Below, one piece after another: positions 50,951 through 58,698 of a stretch of DNA of 64,000 bases (positions are counted from its first letter, which is position 1; every line of letters starts with the position of its first letter). The notes beneath the pieces are model-generated. The model was not told the DNA's origin, did no database searches, and saw only the letters and a list, made by a program, of their open reading frames with translations. This stretch comes from Bacillota bacterium (GTDB lineage Bacteria > Bacillota > Clostridia > Acetivibrionales > DSM-1351), in assembly GCA_023409265.1 (NCBI GenBank), contig JAEYHZ010000046.1, positions 124,001-188,000 on the forward strand, read 5' to 3'. Made by a program: the position numbers and the translations under genes.

Positions 50951-52396
50951 ATGAAAAGCATATTTAAGAAAAGCATGTCGCTTGTGCTGGCACTTGGAAT
51001 TACGGCATCACTTGCTGCAGGGTGCGGATCCCAATCAGGTTCATCAGCTGCTGCCACACCGGAGTCAACGGCAGTAAACAGTACTGCTGCAACTGAAACT
51101 CAGGCTGCTGCCAGCAGTGCCGACGGCAAAAAAGAATTTGCAAACAAGGAACTTAATATTGCAGTATTCCAGGGGGCTTACGGAAGAGATTTCTGGGATG
51201 CGGCAGCTGCAAAATTCATGGAACAGTACCCCGGTACCAAGATAAATATTACTGCCAACGCTAAACTTGGTGAAATGATTAAACCCAGTATAGTAGCAGG
51301 AAATCCTCCTGATTTCATTTACCTGAATGACGGTGATCCATCCGGTGTAACCAAAGGTTTGATAAAAGACAAGGCAATTTTGGATATAACAGATGTATTT
51401 GAAAGCAAGGCTCTTGACAAGGATTCAAAAATAAGAGATCTCATTCTTCCGGGCTTTCTTGAAACCTCCTACTGTACACCTTACGGAGACGGTAAGGTAT
51501 ATCTGGCTCCTTACAACTACGGTGTAATGGGATTATGGTACAACAAAGACTATTTTGACAAAAAAGGTTATTCTGCTCCGAAAACCTGGGATGAATTCTT
51601 TGCTTTGAATGATAAGGCAAAGGCCGATGGAAGAGCATTATTTACATACCAGGGAATCTATCCGGGATACCTGGAGGAAGTACTCATACCTGCCATCTAT
51701 GCAGCAGGCGGTCAGCAGGCGGTTGATGACTTTACAGGCTACAAGGAAGGTTTCTGGAAATCAGAGGCAGCAACAAAGACCATGGATATATTCTCAAAGA
51801 TTGCAAACACCGACAATGCTCTTATGAAGGGAACTGTAGCACTCAACCATACTCAGGCTCAAACGGCATTTATGCAGGGAAAATCAATGTTCTGCGTAAA
51901 TGGAAACTGGTTTGAAGGTGAAATGAAGGATGCTCCAAGAGAAGACGGTTTCCAGTTTGGTTTTGCAGGAGTACCGGGCTTTAATGCAGGAGATCCTACA
52001 ATTGCCCTTGTCAGTGTAGAACAGATGTATATTCCGGCGAAATCCAAGAATCCGGAACTGGCTAAAGAATTTATGAAGTTCATATATACTGATACGTCAG
52101 TCAAATTAAACGGTGAAAAAGCCAAGGCAGTTATGGCTGTCAAGGGCGCAACCGACATGGTAAAAGACTATATCACTCCTTCCTCATACAATTGTTTCAA
52201 AGCAGTGGAGCAGGGAATGAAGCCTGTTGTGGCAGCTTTGAAACCCGTCGCAAACGGGAGCAAGATTAACATTGCCGACGAAATTTATAAGCCTTTCTCC
52301 AGTATAATGAACAAGCAGCTTACTGTTCAGGAGTATGCTGACAAGCTGGAAAAAGTTTATTCAAAAGTCAGGGATGAACTGTCAAAAGCGCAGTAA
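50951..52396 (+). CDS. carbohydrate ABC importer, solute-binding lipoprotein
   Basis: 481 residues from ATG 50951 (AAAGGAGAGG site); the longer in-frame start is unlikely. Signal MKSIFKKSMSLVLALGI with lipobox LAAGC, then a Ser/Ala/Thr-rich linker (about 27-60) and a family-1 extracellular solute-binding fold (about 68-481; GVMGLWYNKDYFDKKGYSAPKTWDEF; MFCVNGNWFEGEM). Anchored outside, it should capture oligosaccharides for the two permeases downstream. No ATPase gene is in the cluster, typical of importers using a shared MsmX-like ATPase. A fucosidase gene in the set suggests fucosylated ligands. Confidence 0.92.
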   Translation: MKSIFKKSMSLVLALGITASLAAGCGSQSGSSAAATPESTAVNSTAATETQAAASSADGKKEFANKELNIAVFQGAYGRDFWDAAAAKFMEQYPGTKINITANAKLGEMIKPSIVAGNPPDFIYLNDGDPSGVTKGLIKDKAILDITDVFESKALDKDSKIRDLILPGFLETSYCTPYGDGKVYLAPYNYGVMGLWYNKDYFDKKGYSAPKTWDEFFALNDKAKADGRALFTYQGIYPGYLEEVLIPAIYAAGGQQAVDDFTGYKEGFWKSEAATKTMDIFSKIANTDNALMKGTVALNHTQAQTAFMQGKSMFCVNGNWFEGEMKDAPREDGFQFGFAGVPGFNAGDPTIALVSVEQMYIPAKSKNPELAKEFMKFIYTDTSVKLNGEKAKAVMAVKGATDMVKDYITPSSYNCFKAVEQGMKPVVAALKPVANGSKINIADEIYKPFSSIMNKQLTVQEYADKLEKVYSKVRDELSKAQ

Positions 52397-52474
52397 GATA
52401 ATAGACGGTCCAATTGGTAATAACCGGAGGGGAGCTATCTTCTCCGGTTAAATTAAAATAGGGTGTGAACATTA

Positions 52475-53362
52475 ATGAATAAAAATATTAAAAGAAATCT
52501 ATTTCTTGCGGCATGTATTCTTCCTTCTCTGATTCTTTTTGCAATATTTATACTTTATCCCACCATAAGGGTATTTATCAGCTCTCTGTATGAGGACAGC
52601 GGGTTGGGAAATGCCTCCAGATTTATCTGGTTTGATAACTTTAAAGCAATGTTTCAGGATGAAGTTTTCTATATCGCCCTGAAAAATACAGGTTTTCTGA
52701 TGATTGTGTCGGGAATTCCCACAATACTTTTTGCTTTATTCTTTGCAGGTATTCTGACTTCGGGAAAAATAAAGGAAAGTAATTTCTACAGGATTGTTTT
52801 TTTCTTTCCAAGTATTCTGTCTTTCGTTGTAATTGCAATTCTATGGTCATTTATCTACCATCCCACCATGGGGGTTATAAACCCTATTCTTGAGGTTCTG
52901 GGCAAAGGGGATCTGGATTTGACTGTCCTGGGGAACAAAAACTCTGTTATGTGGGGTATAGCAGTAACAATGATTTGGCAGGCGGCAGGGTATTATATGG
53001 TAATGTACATAGCGGGAATCGACGGTATATCGAAAGAACTTTATGAAGCAGCTGAAATTGACGGTGCAACCGGTATACAAAGTTTCTGGTCAATTACCAT
53101 ACCTCTCTTATGGGATATCATAAAGACTACAATAATATTTGCCATAAACGGAGTTATCACCAACAGCTTCACAATAGTCAGAGTTATGACGGATGGCGGA
53201 CCTGACAGGGATTCCGAAGTACTTCTGACCTTTATGTATAAACATGCGATGAATGCCAGCTTCGGGTATGCTATGGCTATAGCAGTATTCGTCTTCACAG
53301 TCTCTATCATATTGTCAATAATAAGCAACAAGGTAACCGGTAGAGAAGCCACAGAATATTAA
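52475..53362 (+). CDS. carbohydrate ABC importer permease 1 (MalF/UgpA type)
   Basis: 295 residues, six membrane helices. The EAA loop, with EAAEIDGATGIQSFWSITIPLL, contacts the ATPase and is intact near residues 190-211. It lies 79 bp after the binding-protein gene and before the second permease. The ribosome site is weak (AGGGTGTG), and a G/C-rich inverted repeat in the gap (GGAGGGGAG with TTCTCCGG region near 52424-52448) may reduce read-through from the binding-protein gene, giving the usual excess of binding protein. Confidence 0.92.
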   Translation: MNKNIKRNLFLAACILPSLILFAIFILYPTIRVFISSLYEDSGLGNASRFIWFDNFKAMFQDEVFYIALKNTGFLMIVSGIPTILFALFFAGILTSGKIKESNFYRIVFFFPSILSFVVIAILWSFIYHPTMGVINPILEVLGKGDLDLTVLGNKNSVMWGIAVTMIWQAAGYYMVMYIAGIDGISKELYEAAEIDGATGIQSFWSITIPLLWDIIKTTIIFAINGVITNSFTIVRVMTDGGPDRDSEVLLTFMYKHAMNASFGYAMAIAVFVFTVSIILSIISNKVTGREATEY

Positions 53363-53400
53363 CCAGGTCAAAGGTTGAAAGAATTTTTTTAAAATAAATT

Positions 53401-53470
53401 AAGGAGGTACCGAGCCCATGCCATTTCTGTCATGATGTTTTGTACGAAGTGCTGGGCATGGGTATAATTA
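53401..53470 (+). promoter_or_regulatory. mini-ORF and hairpin before permease 2
   Basis: The strong AAGGAGGT site at 53401-53408 drives not the permease but ATG 53418, a five-codon ORF (MPFLS). Overlapping it, ATG 53432 opens an 11-codon ORF that stops at 53465-53467, three bases before the permease ATG 53470. CCCATGCC (53415-53422) pairs perfectly with GGCATGGG (53455-53462), enclosing the mini-ORFs. Translation of the permease may depend on re-initiation after the mini-ORFs or on the hairpin bringing the distant site near the start. Confidence 0.45.
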
Positions 53471-54318
53471 TGAAAAGTAGCAGGAGTTTATATAACAAAA
53501 TTGTTGGAACTATATTCAGAATTGTTTTACTGGTGAACACAGTAATGGTGATTTATCCCTTGTTGTGGACTATTCTGACCTCCTTTAAAACTAATACTGA
53601 AATTATGGATAATCCGTGGTTATTGCCAAAAGGCCTCAACCTGGAAAATTATATTGAGGCATTTACAAAGGCAAACATCGGGAGTTACTCCATCAACTCC
53701 ATTTTGGTAACGTTGGGTTCAATAGCTCTGCTGGTGGTAATGGCGGTATCGTCCTCCTATGCATTGGCACGCTACAAGTTTCCTTTCAGGAATCTCATTA
53801 AAAACATATATATGGGAGGAATCTTCATTCAGATAACTTTCATAATCATTCCGCTCTTCCTTTTAATGACCAGGCTTCATATGAATGACAGCCGTTTCTG
53901 GCTTTCTCTTGTATATGGAGTATCCCAGCTTCCATTTTCCGTTTACCTGCTCATAAGCTTTATGAAGGGCATACCAAGGGATTATGAAAACTCGGCAATG
54001 ATAGATGGATGCGGCTACACAGGAGCCTTTATCAGAATTATAGTGCCTCTTGTAAAGCCAGGAATTATAACAGTTGTTATCTTTAGTTTCTTTGCTTTCT
54101 GGAACGAGTTCCCGCTGGCACTGACACTTATTTCTTCCGACAGTAAAAAAACATTACCTATCGGTCTGGCAAATCTAATGGAGGTACAGCGTTATGCCAC
54201 AGATTGGGGGGCACTGTTTGCAGGACTTGTAATAGTTCTGGTTCCAACAATCCTGGTTTACATGCTGACGCAGGATAAGCTGACAAAAGGAATGCAATTG
54301 GGCGGCTTAAAGGGCTGA
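53470..54318 (+). CDS. carbohydrate ABC importer permease 2 (MalG/UgpE type)
   Basis: 282 residues from ATG 53470; an open frame extends to TTG 53440, but the N-terminus MKSSRSLYNKIVGTIF with a helix at about 12-35 fits the family best. Six membrane helices and the EAA-like loop YENSAMIDGCGYTGAFIRIIVPLVKPG (about 175-201). The N-terminal VYPLLWTILTSFKTNTEI loop is typical of MalG/UgpE permeases. The start lacks a close ribosome site (see the mini-ORF region), which is odd for the second permease of an importer. Confidence 0.9.
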   Translation: MKSSRSLYNKIVGTIFRIVLLVNTVMVIYPLLWTILTSFKTNTEIMDNPWLLPKGLNLENYIEAFTKANIGSYSINSILVTLGSIALLVVMAVSSSYALARYKFPFRNLIKNIYMGGIFIQITFIIIPLFLLMTRLHMNDSRFWLSLVYGVSQLPFSVYLLISFMKGIPRDYENSAMIDGCGYTGAFIRIIVPLVKPGIITVVIFSFFAFWNEFPLALTLISSDSKKTLPIGLANLMEVQRYATDWGALFAGLVIVLVPTILVYMLTQDKLTKGMQLGGLKG

Positions 54319-54413
54319 CATGATTTGGCGCAATAATTCAATTACTTGGAAAATACAGTCGAACCGTAGCCTTTGGGCTAAAAATAGGTTTGAAATTTTG
54401 AATATAAGCTATT

Positions 54414-54504
54414 ATTAATTTAAAGTTTTTATTAGTTTAAAAGTTATGTATTGGTTTAAAAGTGATTATTAATTTAAAAGTTATATATTGGTATAAAGTC
54501 AGGT
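54414..54504 (+). repeat. five tandem 18-19-bp repeats before fucosidase gene
   Basis: Units begin at 54414, 54431, 54450, 54468 and 54487 with consensus ATTRRTTTAAAAGTTATRT. Lengths are 17 to 19 bp, the outer units most diverged. They sit 58 bp upstream of the fucosidase start. Too close-packed for CRISPR. They could be repeated sites for the YesN-type activator or simply a slippage repeat. Confidence 0.7.
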
Positions 54505-54506
54505 AT

Positions 54507-54541
54507 ATGACATGAGGCCTGTTGGCGGGAGCTCATGTCAT
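54507..54541 (+). promoter_or_regulatory. hairpin before fucosidase gene
   Basis: ATGACATGAG (54507-54516) pairs perfectly with CTCATGTCAT (54532-54541), with a 15-nt loop, followed by GGCTTTT and the AGGAGG site of the fucosidase gene. It could act as a partial terminator/attenuator of the importer transcript. Confidence 0.6.
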
Positions 54542-54561
54542 GGCTTTTACAGGAGGTTTTA

Positions 54562-55989
54562 ATGGATGATTTTATTATAAAGGCCGCAGGAGTTCTGCCA
54601 TCGGAACGGCAATATGCGTGGCAGCAGATGGAATTCTATGCTTTCATCCATTTTACGGTCAATACTTTTACTGACCGTGAGTGGGGCTATGGGGATGAGA
54701 ACCCTGCCATATTTAATCCTTCCGCACTCAATGCCGACCAGTGGGCAGAGACATGCAGGGCTGCAGGAATGAAAGGCCTCATTCTGACCTGCAAGCATCA
54801 CGACGGCTTTTGTCTCTGGCCCAGCAGGTTTACAGGCCATTCGGTAAAAAACAGCCCATGGAAAGACGGGAAGGGTGATGTTGTAAGGGAAGTGTCAGCA
54901 GCCTGCCGGAGGGCAGGACTAAAATTCGGTATTTATATTTCTCCATGGGACAGGCATGAGAAGACTTATGGAGATTCTGATGTTTATAACCGGTTCTTTA
55001 TGAATCAACTAAGAGAGTTATTGACAGGATATGGAGAGATTTTTTGTGTTTGGTTTGACGGTGCCTGCGGTGAGGGGCCAAACGGAAAAAAACAGGTCTA
55101 CGACTGGGACGGGTACTATAAACTTATCAGGGAACTCCAGCCGGAAGCCGTTATTTCAGTATGCGGCCCCGATGTCCGATGGTGCGGCAATGAAGCCGGA
55201 CACTGCAGAAAGTCAGAGTGGAGTGTTGTGCCGGCTCAATTGCAGAATGCAGAAAAAACGGCTGAAAAATCTCAAAAGGCTGATGACAGGGAATTCTCAA
55301 AACTTGTTAATTCTATGGATGAAGACCTGGGAAGCAGGGAAGCAATCAAAAATGCCACGGAGCTGATATGGTATCCTGCCGAAGTAAATACATCGATACG
55401 GCCGGGCTGGTTTTACCATACAGCAGAAGATGACAAGGTGAAAACTGCAGCTGAACTGCTTAAGGTGTATTACAATTCTGTAGGCGGAAATTCATGTTTC
55501 CTTTTGAATATTCCACCTGACAGGAGAGGACTGATACATGAAAATGATGTATCGGTACTAAAAAGCTTGGGATACTTATTAAATCAAGCTTTTTGTGAAG
55601 ACCTCACAGCCAATGCTGTAGCGACTGCATCTGAAAGCCTGGATGAGGCTCACCGGCCAAATAACATCCTAAATGAAAATACCAGTTCATTCTGGCGCCC
55701 CACATCAGGCACCGAGAAGGCTGATGTGGAGGTTCAACTGGAAGGTGAAAAAACCTTTAACATTATTGTCCTGAAGGAGAACATACGTAATTCGGGTCAA
55801 CATGTGGAAAGTTTTACTCTGGAAGTTCTTCAGAACGACTGTTGGAAGAGGATATTTGAAGGCAGCGTAATCGGATACAAACGAATATGCTGCTTTAACC
55901 AAACAAGTGCCGGTCGTATCCGACTGAGGATTACAGCCTCAAGGCTATATCCCACAATTGAATACTTTGGCGTGTTTTACCAAACTTGA
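54562..55989 (+). CDS. alpha-L-fucosidase, GH29, cytoplasmic
   Basis: 475 residues from ATG 54562 behind AGGAGG. The GH29 barrel fills about residues 10-350: FIHFTVNTFTDREWG, LTCKHHDGFCLWPS, and the nucleophile Asp in FCVWFDGACG. A C-terminal beta-sandwich (about 350-475) matches the discoidin-like domain of GH29 enzymes. No signal peptide, so it should cleave terminal fucose inside the cell from oligosaccharides brought in by the importer, for example from xyloglucan or host/plant glycans. The exact linkage is unknown. It ends the sugar cluster; a terminator follows. Confidence 0.9.
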   Translation: MDDFIIKAAGVLPSERQYAWQQMEFYAFIHFTVNTFTDREWGYGDENPAIFNPSALNADQWAETCRAAGMKGLILTCKHHDGFCLWPSRFTGHSVKNSPWKDGKGDVVREVSAACRRAGLKFGIYISPWDRHEKTYGDSDVYNRFFMNQLRELLTGYGEIFCVWFDGACGEGPNGKKQVYDWDGYYKLIRELQPEAVISVCGPDVRWCGNEAGHCRKSEWSVVPAQLQNAEKTAEKSQKADDREFSKLVNSMDEDLGSREAIKNATELIWYPAEVNTSIRPGWFYHTAEDDKVKTAAELLKVYYNSVGGNSCFLLNIPPDRRGLIHENDVSVLKSLGYLLNQAFCEDLTANAVATASESLDEAHRPNNILNENTSSFWRPTSGTEKADVEVQLEGEKTFNIIVLKENIRNSGQHVESFTLEVLQNDCWKRIFEGSVIGYKRICCFNQTSAGRIRLRITASRLYPTIEYFGVFYQT

Positions 55990-56067
55990 ATTTAGAAACG
56001 AGCATGATTTTAAAAACATTACTCTACCAAAGAAAAAGAAGATTTACGAAGATTCTCTAAAAATGCG

Positions 56068-56100
56068 GGTCAAGGCAGAAATTTGCTTTGACCTGTTTTT
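56068..56100 (+). terminator. terminator of fucosidase gene
   Basis: GGTCAA (56068-56073) and TTGACC (56088-56093), with an inner GC pair region, form an imperfect stem followed by TGTTTTTAAA. Confidence 0.75.
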
Positions 56101-56243
56101 AAATTATTTAATAAGATTCACAGCATTGAGAAGAATATTATTTGATTAATTTGATCTTTATGACAATTGATATATGGAAAATTATATGTTATTCTAATAT
56201 GAATTTAATTCATAAAATTAAGAGTATCTGTATTGATAATAGC

Positions 56244-56262
56244 AGCTTGGGAATCCCAAGCT
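56244..56262 (+). promoter_or_regulatory. hairpin/operator directly upstream of MFS ribosome site
   Basis: AGCTTGGG (56244-56251), AAT, CCCAAGCT (56255-56262), a perfect 8-bp dyad 12 bp before GGAGGA. As DNA it could be a repressor site for the efflux gene; as RNA a stable leader hairpin. Confidence 0.5.
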
Positions 56263-56284
56263 CCAGCAGTAAACGGAGGATTAT

Positions 56285-57724
56285 ATGGAACTTACTCAGT
56301 ATAAAAACCGGGGATTAATTCTGATAAACATAGTACTTCTTACCTTTATGGGATGTCTTGACAGCAGTATTGTAAATGTTGCCTTGCCTGTTATGGCAGA
56401 TAGTTTCAAGGTAGGGATGAACTCAATTGCGGTTATAGTCTCTACTTATCTGATAGCCATATCAGCAACAATACTTATATTTGGAAGGTTGGGGGATATA
56501 AAAGGTACTGTCAGAATATTTAAAATCGGTATAGTAATTTTTACTATAGGTTCCCTGCTTTGCGCTATAGCAAATACGTTAAACCTGCTGATACTTGCAA
56601 GAATAATTCAGGCTGTGGGAGCTGCAGCTTTCATGGCAACAAATCAGGGCATCATAACAAGGGTTTTTCCGGCAGGTGAAAGAGGAAAAGCATTGGGCAT
56701 CACAGGTTCCTTTGTTGCATTGGGCACCTTGGTTGGGCCCCCTCTTGGAGGTTTTATTGTCGATGCTGCCAGCTGGCCGTTTATTTTTCTGATAAATATT
56801 CCTATCGGCGTTTTTGCCTTTATTCTGGGGTTGAAGATTCTGCCAAAAGATGAAGAGGTTCAAAAAGCCAGGATCGATGTAAAGGGAGCTGCCTTATTTC
56901 TCATTTTTATAGTGGCTTTGTTCGCCGCTCTGTTGATCGGTGAAAAGATTGGCTTTACCAAGCCTTTGATTTTGGGTGGTTTTGGTCTTGCAGTACTTTC
57001 TTTTATACTATTCCTTAAAGTAGAAAGAAGAGAAGAAAGCCCCCTGCTTCAATTGAGTATTTTCAAAAACCAGTTGTTTTCTTTGAGTATACTGTGCGGA
57101 TTTCTGCTTTTTGTGGCAATGAACTGTTCAAATATTATAATGCCTTTTTATCTTCAGGATGTTATTAAGCTCTCACCTTCAATTGCAGGGCTTTATCTTA
57201 TGACATACCCTTTGGTACTGTTTGTAGTTGCGCCAATAAGCGGTCATATTTCAGATAAGATAGGATCCGAGCTGCTTACATTCATAGGGCTCATAATCTT
57301 TAGTTCAGGTTTCTTTTTCATTGCTACTTTAAATGAGCATTTTGAGCCGGTTAAGCTGGTGGTTGTCATTGCAGTAATGGCTCTTGGCAATGGGATGTTC
57401 CAGTCCCCTAACAATTCTCTTGTAATGTCCTCCGTTCCACGGGAAAGGGTTGGTGTTGCAGGAAGTATAAATGCTCTTGTCCGCAATCTTGGCCTGGTTG
57501 TGGGTGTTTCGGTATCAACTCTTATCCTGTATGGGGTGATGAGCAGGAAACTTGGATATTCGGTCACCACCTTTGTTGCCGGGAAGGAGTCGGAATTTGT
57601 ATTTGCCATGAGAGTAACTTATATCTGTGCAGGATTAATATCATTTTTAGGTGCGGTACTAACAGCAGTAAGACTGATCCGGAGGAAAAAAGGCGGGAAA
57701 AAGGCTCAGCAAGGCGAAGGCTGA
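56285..57724 (+). CDS. MFS multidrug exporter, DHA2 (14-helix) family
   Basis: 479 residues with about fourteen membrane helices. Early motifs: GCLDSSIVNVALPVMADSF (helix 1, motif D1 of the DHA2 drug:H+ antiporters), GRLGDIKGTVRIF (motif A) and a helix-5 antiporter motif GSFVALGTLVGPPLGG. This is the EmrB/QacA type of proton-driven efflux for organic cations or antibiotics. GGAGGA site; an 8-bp dyad just upstream may regulate it. No regulator gene is adjacent. Single gene. Confidence 0.9.
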   Translation: MELTQYKNRGLILINIVLLTFMGCLDSSIVNVALPVMADSFKVGMNSIAVIVSTYLIAISATILIFGRLGDIKGTVRIFKIGIVIFTIGSLLCAIANTLNLLILARIIQAVGAAAFMATNQGIITRVFPAGERGKALGITGSFVALGTLVGPPLGGFIVDAASWPFIFLINIPIGVFAFILGLKILPKDEEVQKARIDVKGAALFLIFIVALFAALLIGEKIGFTKPLILGGFGLAVLSFILFLKVERREESPLLQLSIFKNQLFSLSILCGFLLFVAMNCSNIIMPFYLQDVIKLSPSIAGLYLMTYPLVLFVVAPISGHISDKIGSELLTFIGLIIFSSGFFFIATLNEHFEPVKLVVVIAVMALGNGMFQSPNNSLVMSSVPRERVGVAGSINALVRNLGLVVGVSVSTLILYGVMSRKLGYSVTTFVAGKESEFVFAMRVTYICAGLISFLGAVLTAVRLIRRKKGGKKAQQGEG

Positions 57725-57821
57725 AGCCTGAATCGTCAAAAATAAAAAGTGCTGCGTTAGTTCGCTCGCAAGAAGAACGCAATAAATAATACTCAGTTAG
57801 TAGTTAAGGTATTGCAGAGCA

Positions 57822-58442
57822 CTAAGCAATATAACCGAGCAGTTCAGCCGGCGTTTTTAAAAAGTAGTCGGCATCAATATTATCGCAGTTATTTGAGCCC
57901 CAGCAAGCAAGTCCGAACTTAACGCCGGCGTTTTTAGCACATTGCCGGTCGAAAACGGTATCTCCTATATATATTGTTTCAGCAGGAGCAGCACCGAGTT
58001 TTTCCATGGCCTTTAACAAAGGTTCAGCTTCGGGCTTGTGCAATATTGTGTCATTAGAGCATATTACTGCTTCAAAATTGTCAATAAAGCCATGCAGACA
58101 TTTGTCTATTTTTATCTCATAATCAGATCTTGAGGTAACAACTCCAAGGGGAATGTTCATAGCCTTGAGACTCTCTATCAATTCAACAATACCGTCAAAG
58201 GCTTTACAGCGTTCAAAGCCTTTTATAAGGAATCCGTAATAATCCTTCATGGCGGTTTCTATATCTGCAAATCCGTACCTGGACAGCGATTGGGGAGTTG
58301 GTACTCCATAGCCTTTTAGAAGTTCCTCCTGAGTAAAATATCTTCCGTGTTTTGCAAAAATTACACTTTGGTAGGCGAAATTAACAGCTGCCTCCGTATC
58401 TACCATTGTGCCGTCTACATCAAATACGACATATTTAAACAT
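57822..58442 (-). CDS. HAD-superfamily hydrolase, phosphoglycolate-phosphatase-like
   Basis: 206 residues from ATG 58442, with GGAGG upstream. FDVDGTMVDTE (about 6-16) is the nucleophile motif, VVTSRSDYEI motif II, HKPEAEPLL motif III with Lys, and YIGDTVFDRQCAKNAG motif IV with acidic metal ligands. The cap (about 18-85) is the helical C1/C2-type of the PGP/beta-phosphoglucomutase subgroup. The ligand cannot be read from the sequence. It has no operon partner; the SpoVB-like gene upstream on the same strand is 257 bp away. Confidence 0.87.
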   Translation of the reverse strand: MFKYVVFDVDGTMVDTEAAVNFAYQSVIFAKHGRYFTQEELLKGYGVPTPQSLSRYGFADIETAMKDYYGFLIKGFERCKAFDGIVELIESLKAMNIPLGVVTSRSDYEIKIDKCLHGFIDNFEAVICSNDTILHKPEAEPLLKAMEKLGAAPAETIYIGDTVFDRQCAKNAGVKFGLACWGSNNCDNIDADYFLKTPAELLGYIA

Positions 58443-58644
58443 TTTTGGCCTCCGAGTTATAATTAAGGCATGATTAAAAAAAGAGCTATTGTTTATCATG
58501 CCTAAAGTAAGTATTTATTCGAGAGTTCTCAAGAAAAATACATCTGATATTATAACATTAATGAGACCTTTCTGCCATAATCCATATGCTTAATAGAAAA
58601 ATTTTGGACCTTAGTAAAACTTTTCTTACACTGTTGGGTTTTAA

Positions 58645-58698
58645 TGAGGTAAAAGTCTGCCAATGCGTCACCCAAGGACACAATGGGCTTTTGCCTCA
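58645..58698 (-). terminator. stem-loop abutting SpoVB-like stop codon
   Basis: TGAGGTAAAAG (58645-58655) pairs with CTTTTGCCTCA (58688-58698), 11 bp with one G-U pair, starting at the base next to the stop codon of the minus-strand SpoVB-like gene. No T run follows in that direction, so it may stabilise the 3' end instead of terminating. Confidence 0.45.

Noticed and set aside
54414..54504. CRISPR array
   Set aside because: Repeat units abut with no unique spacers, and there are no cas genes in the window.
55958..56149. 63-residue ORF after the fucosidase gene
   Set aside because: Overlaps the 3' end of the fucosidase and spans its terminator; no ribosome site.
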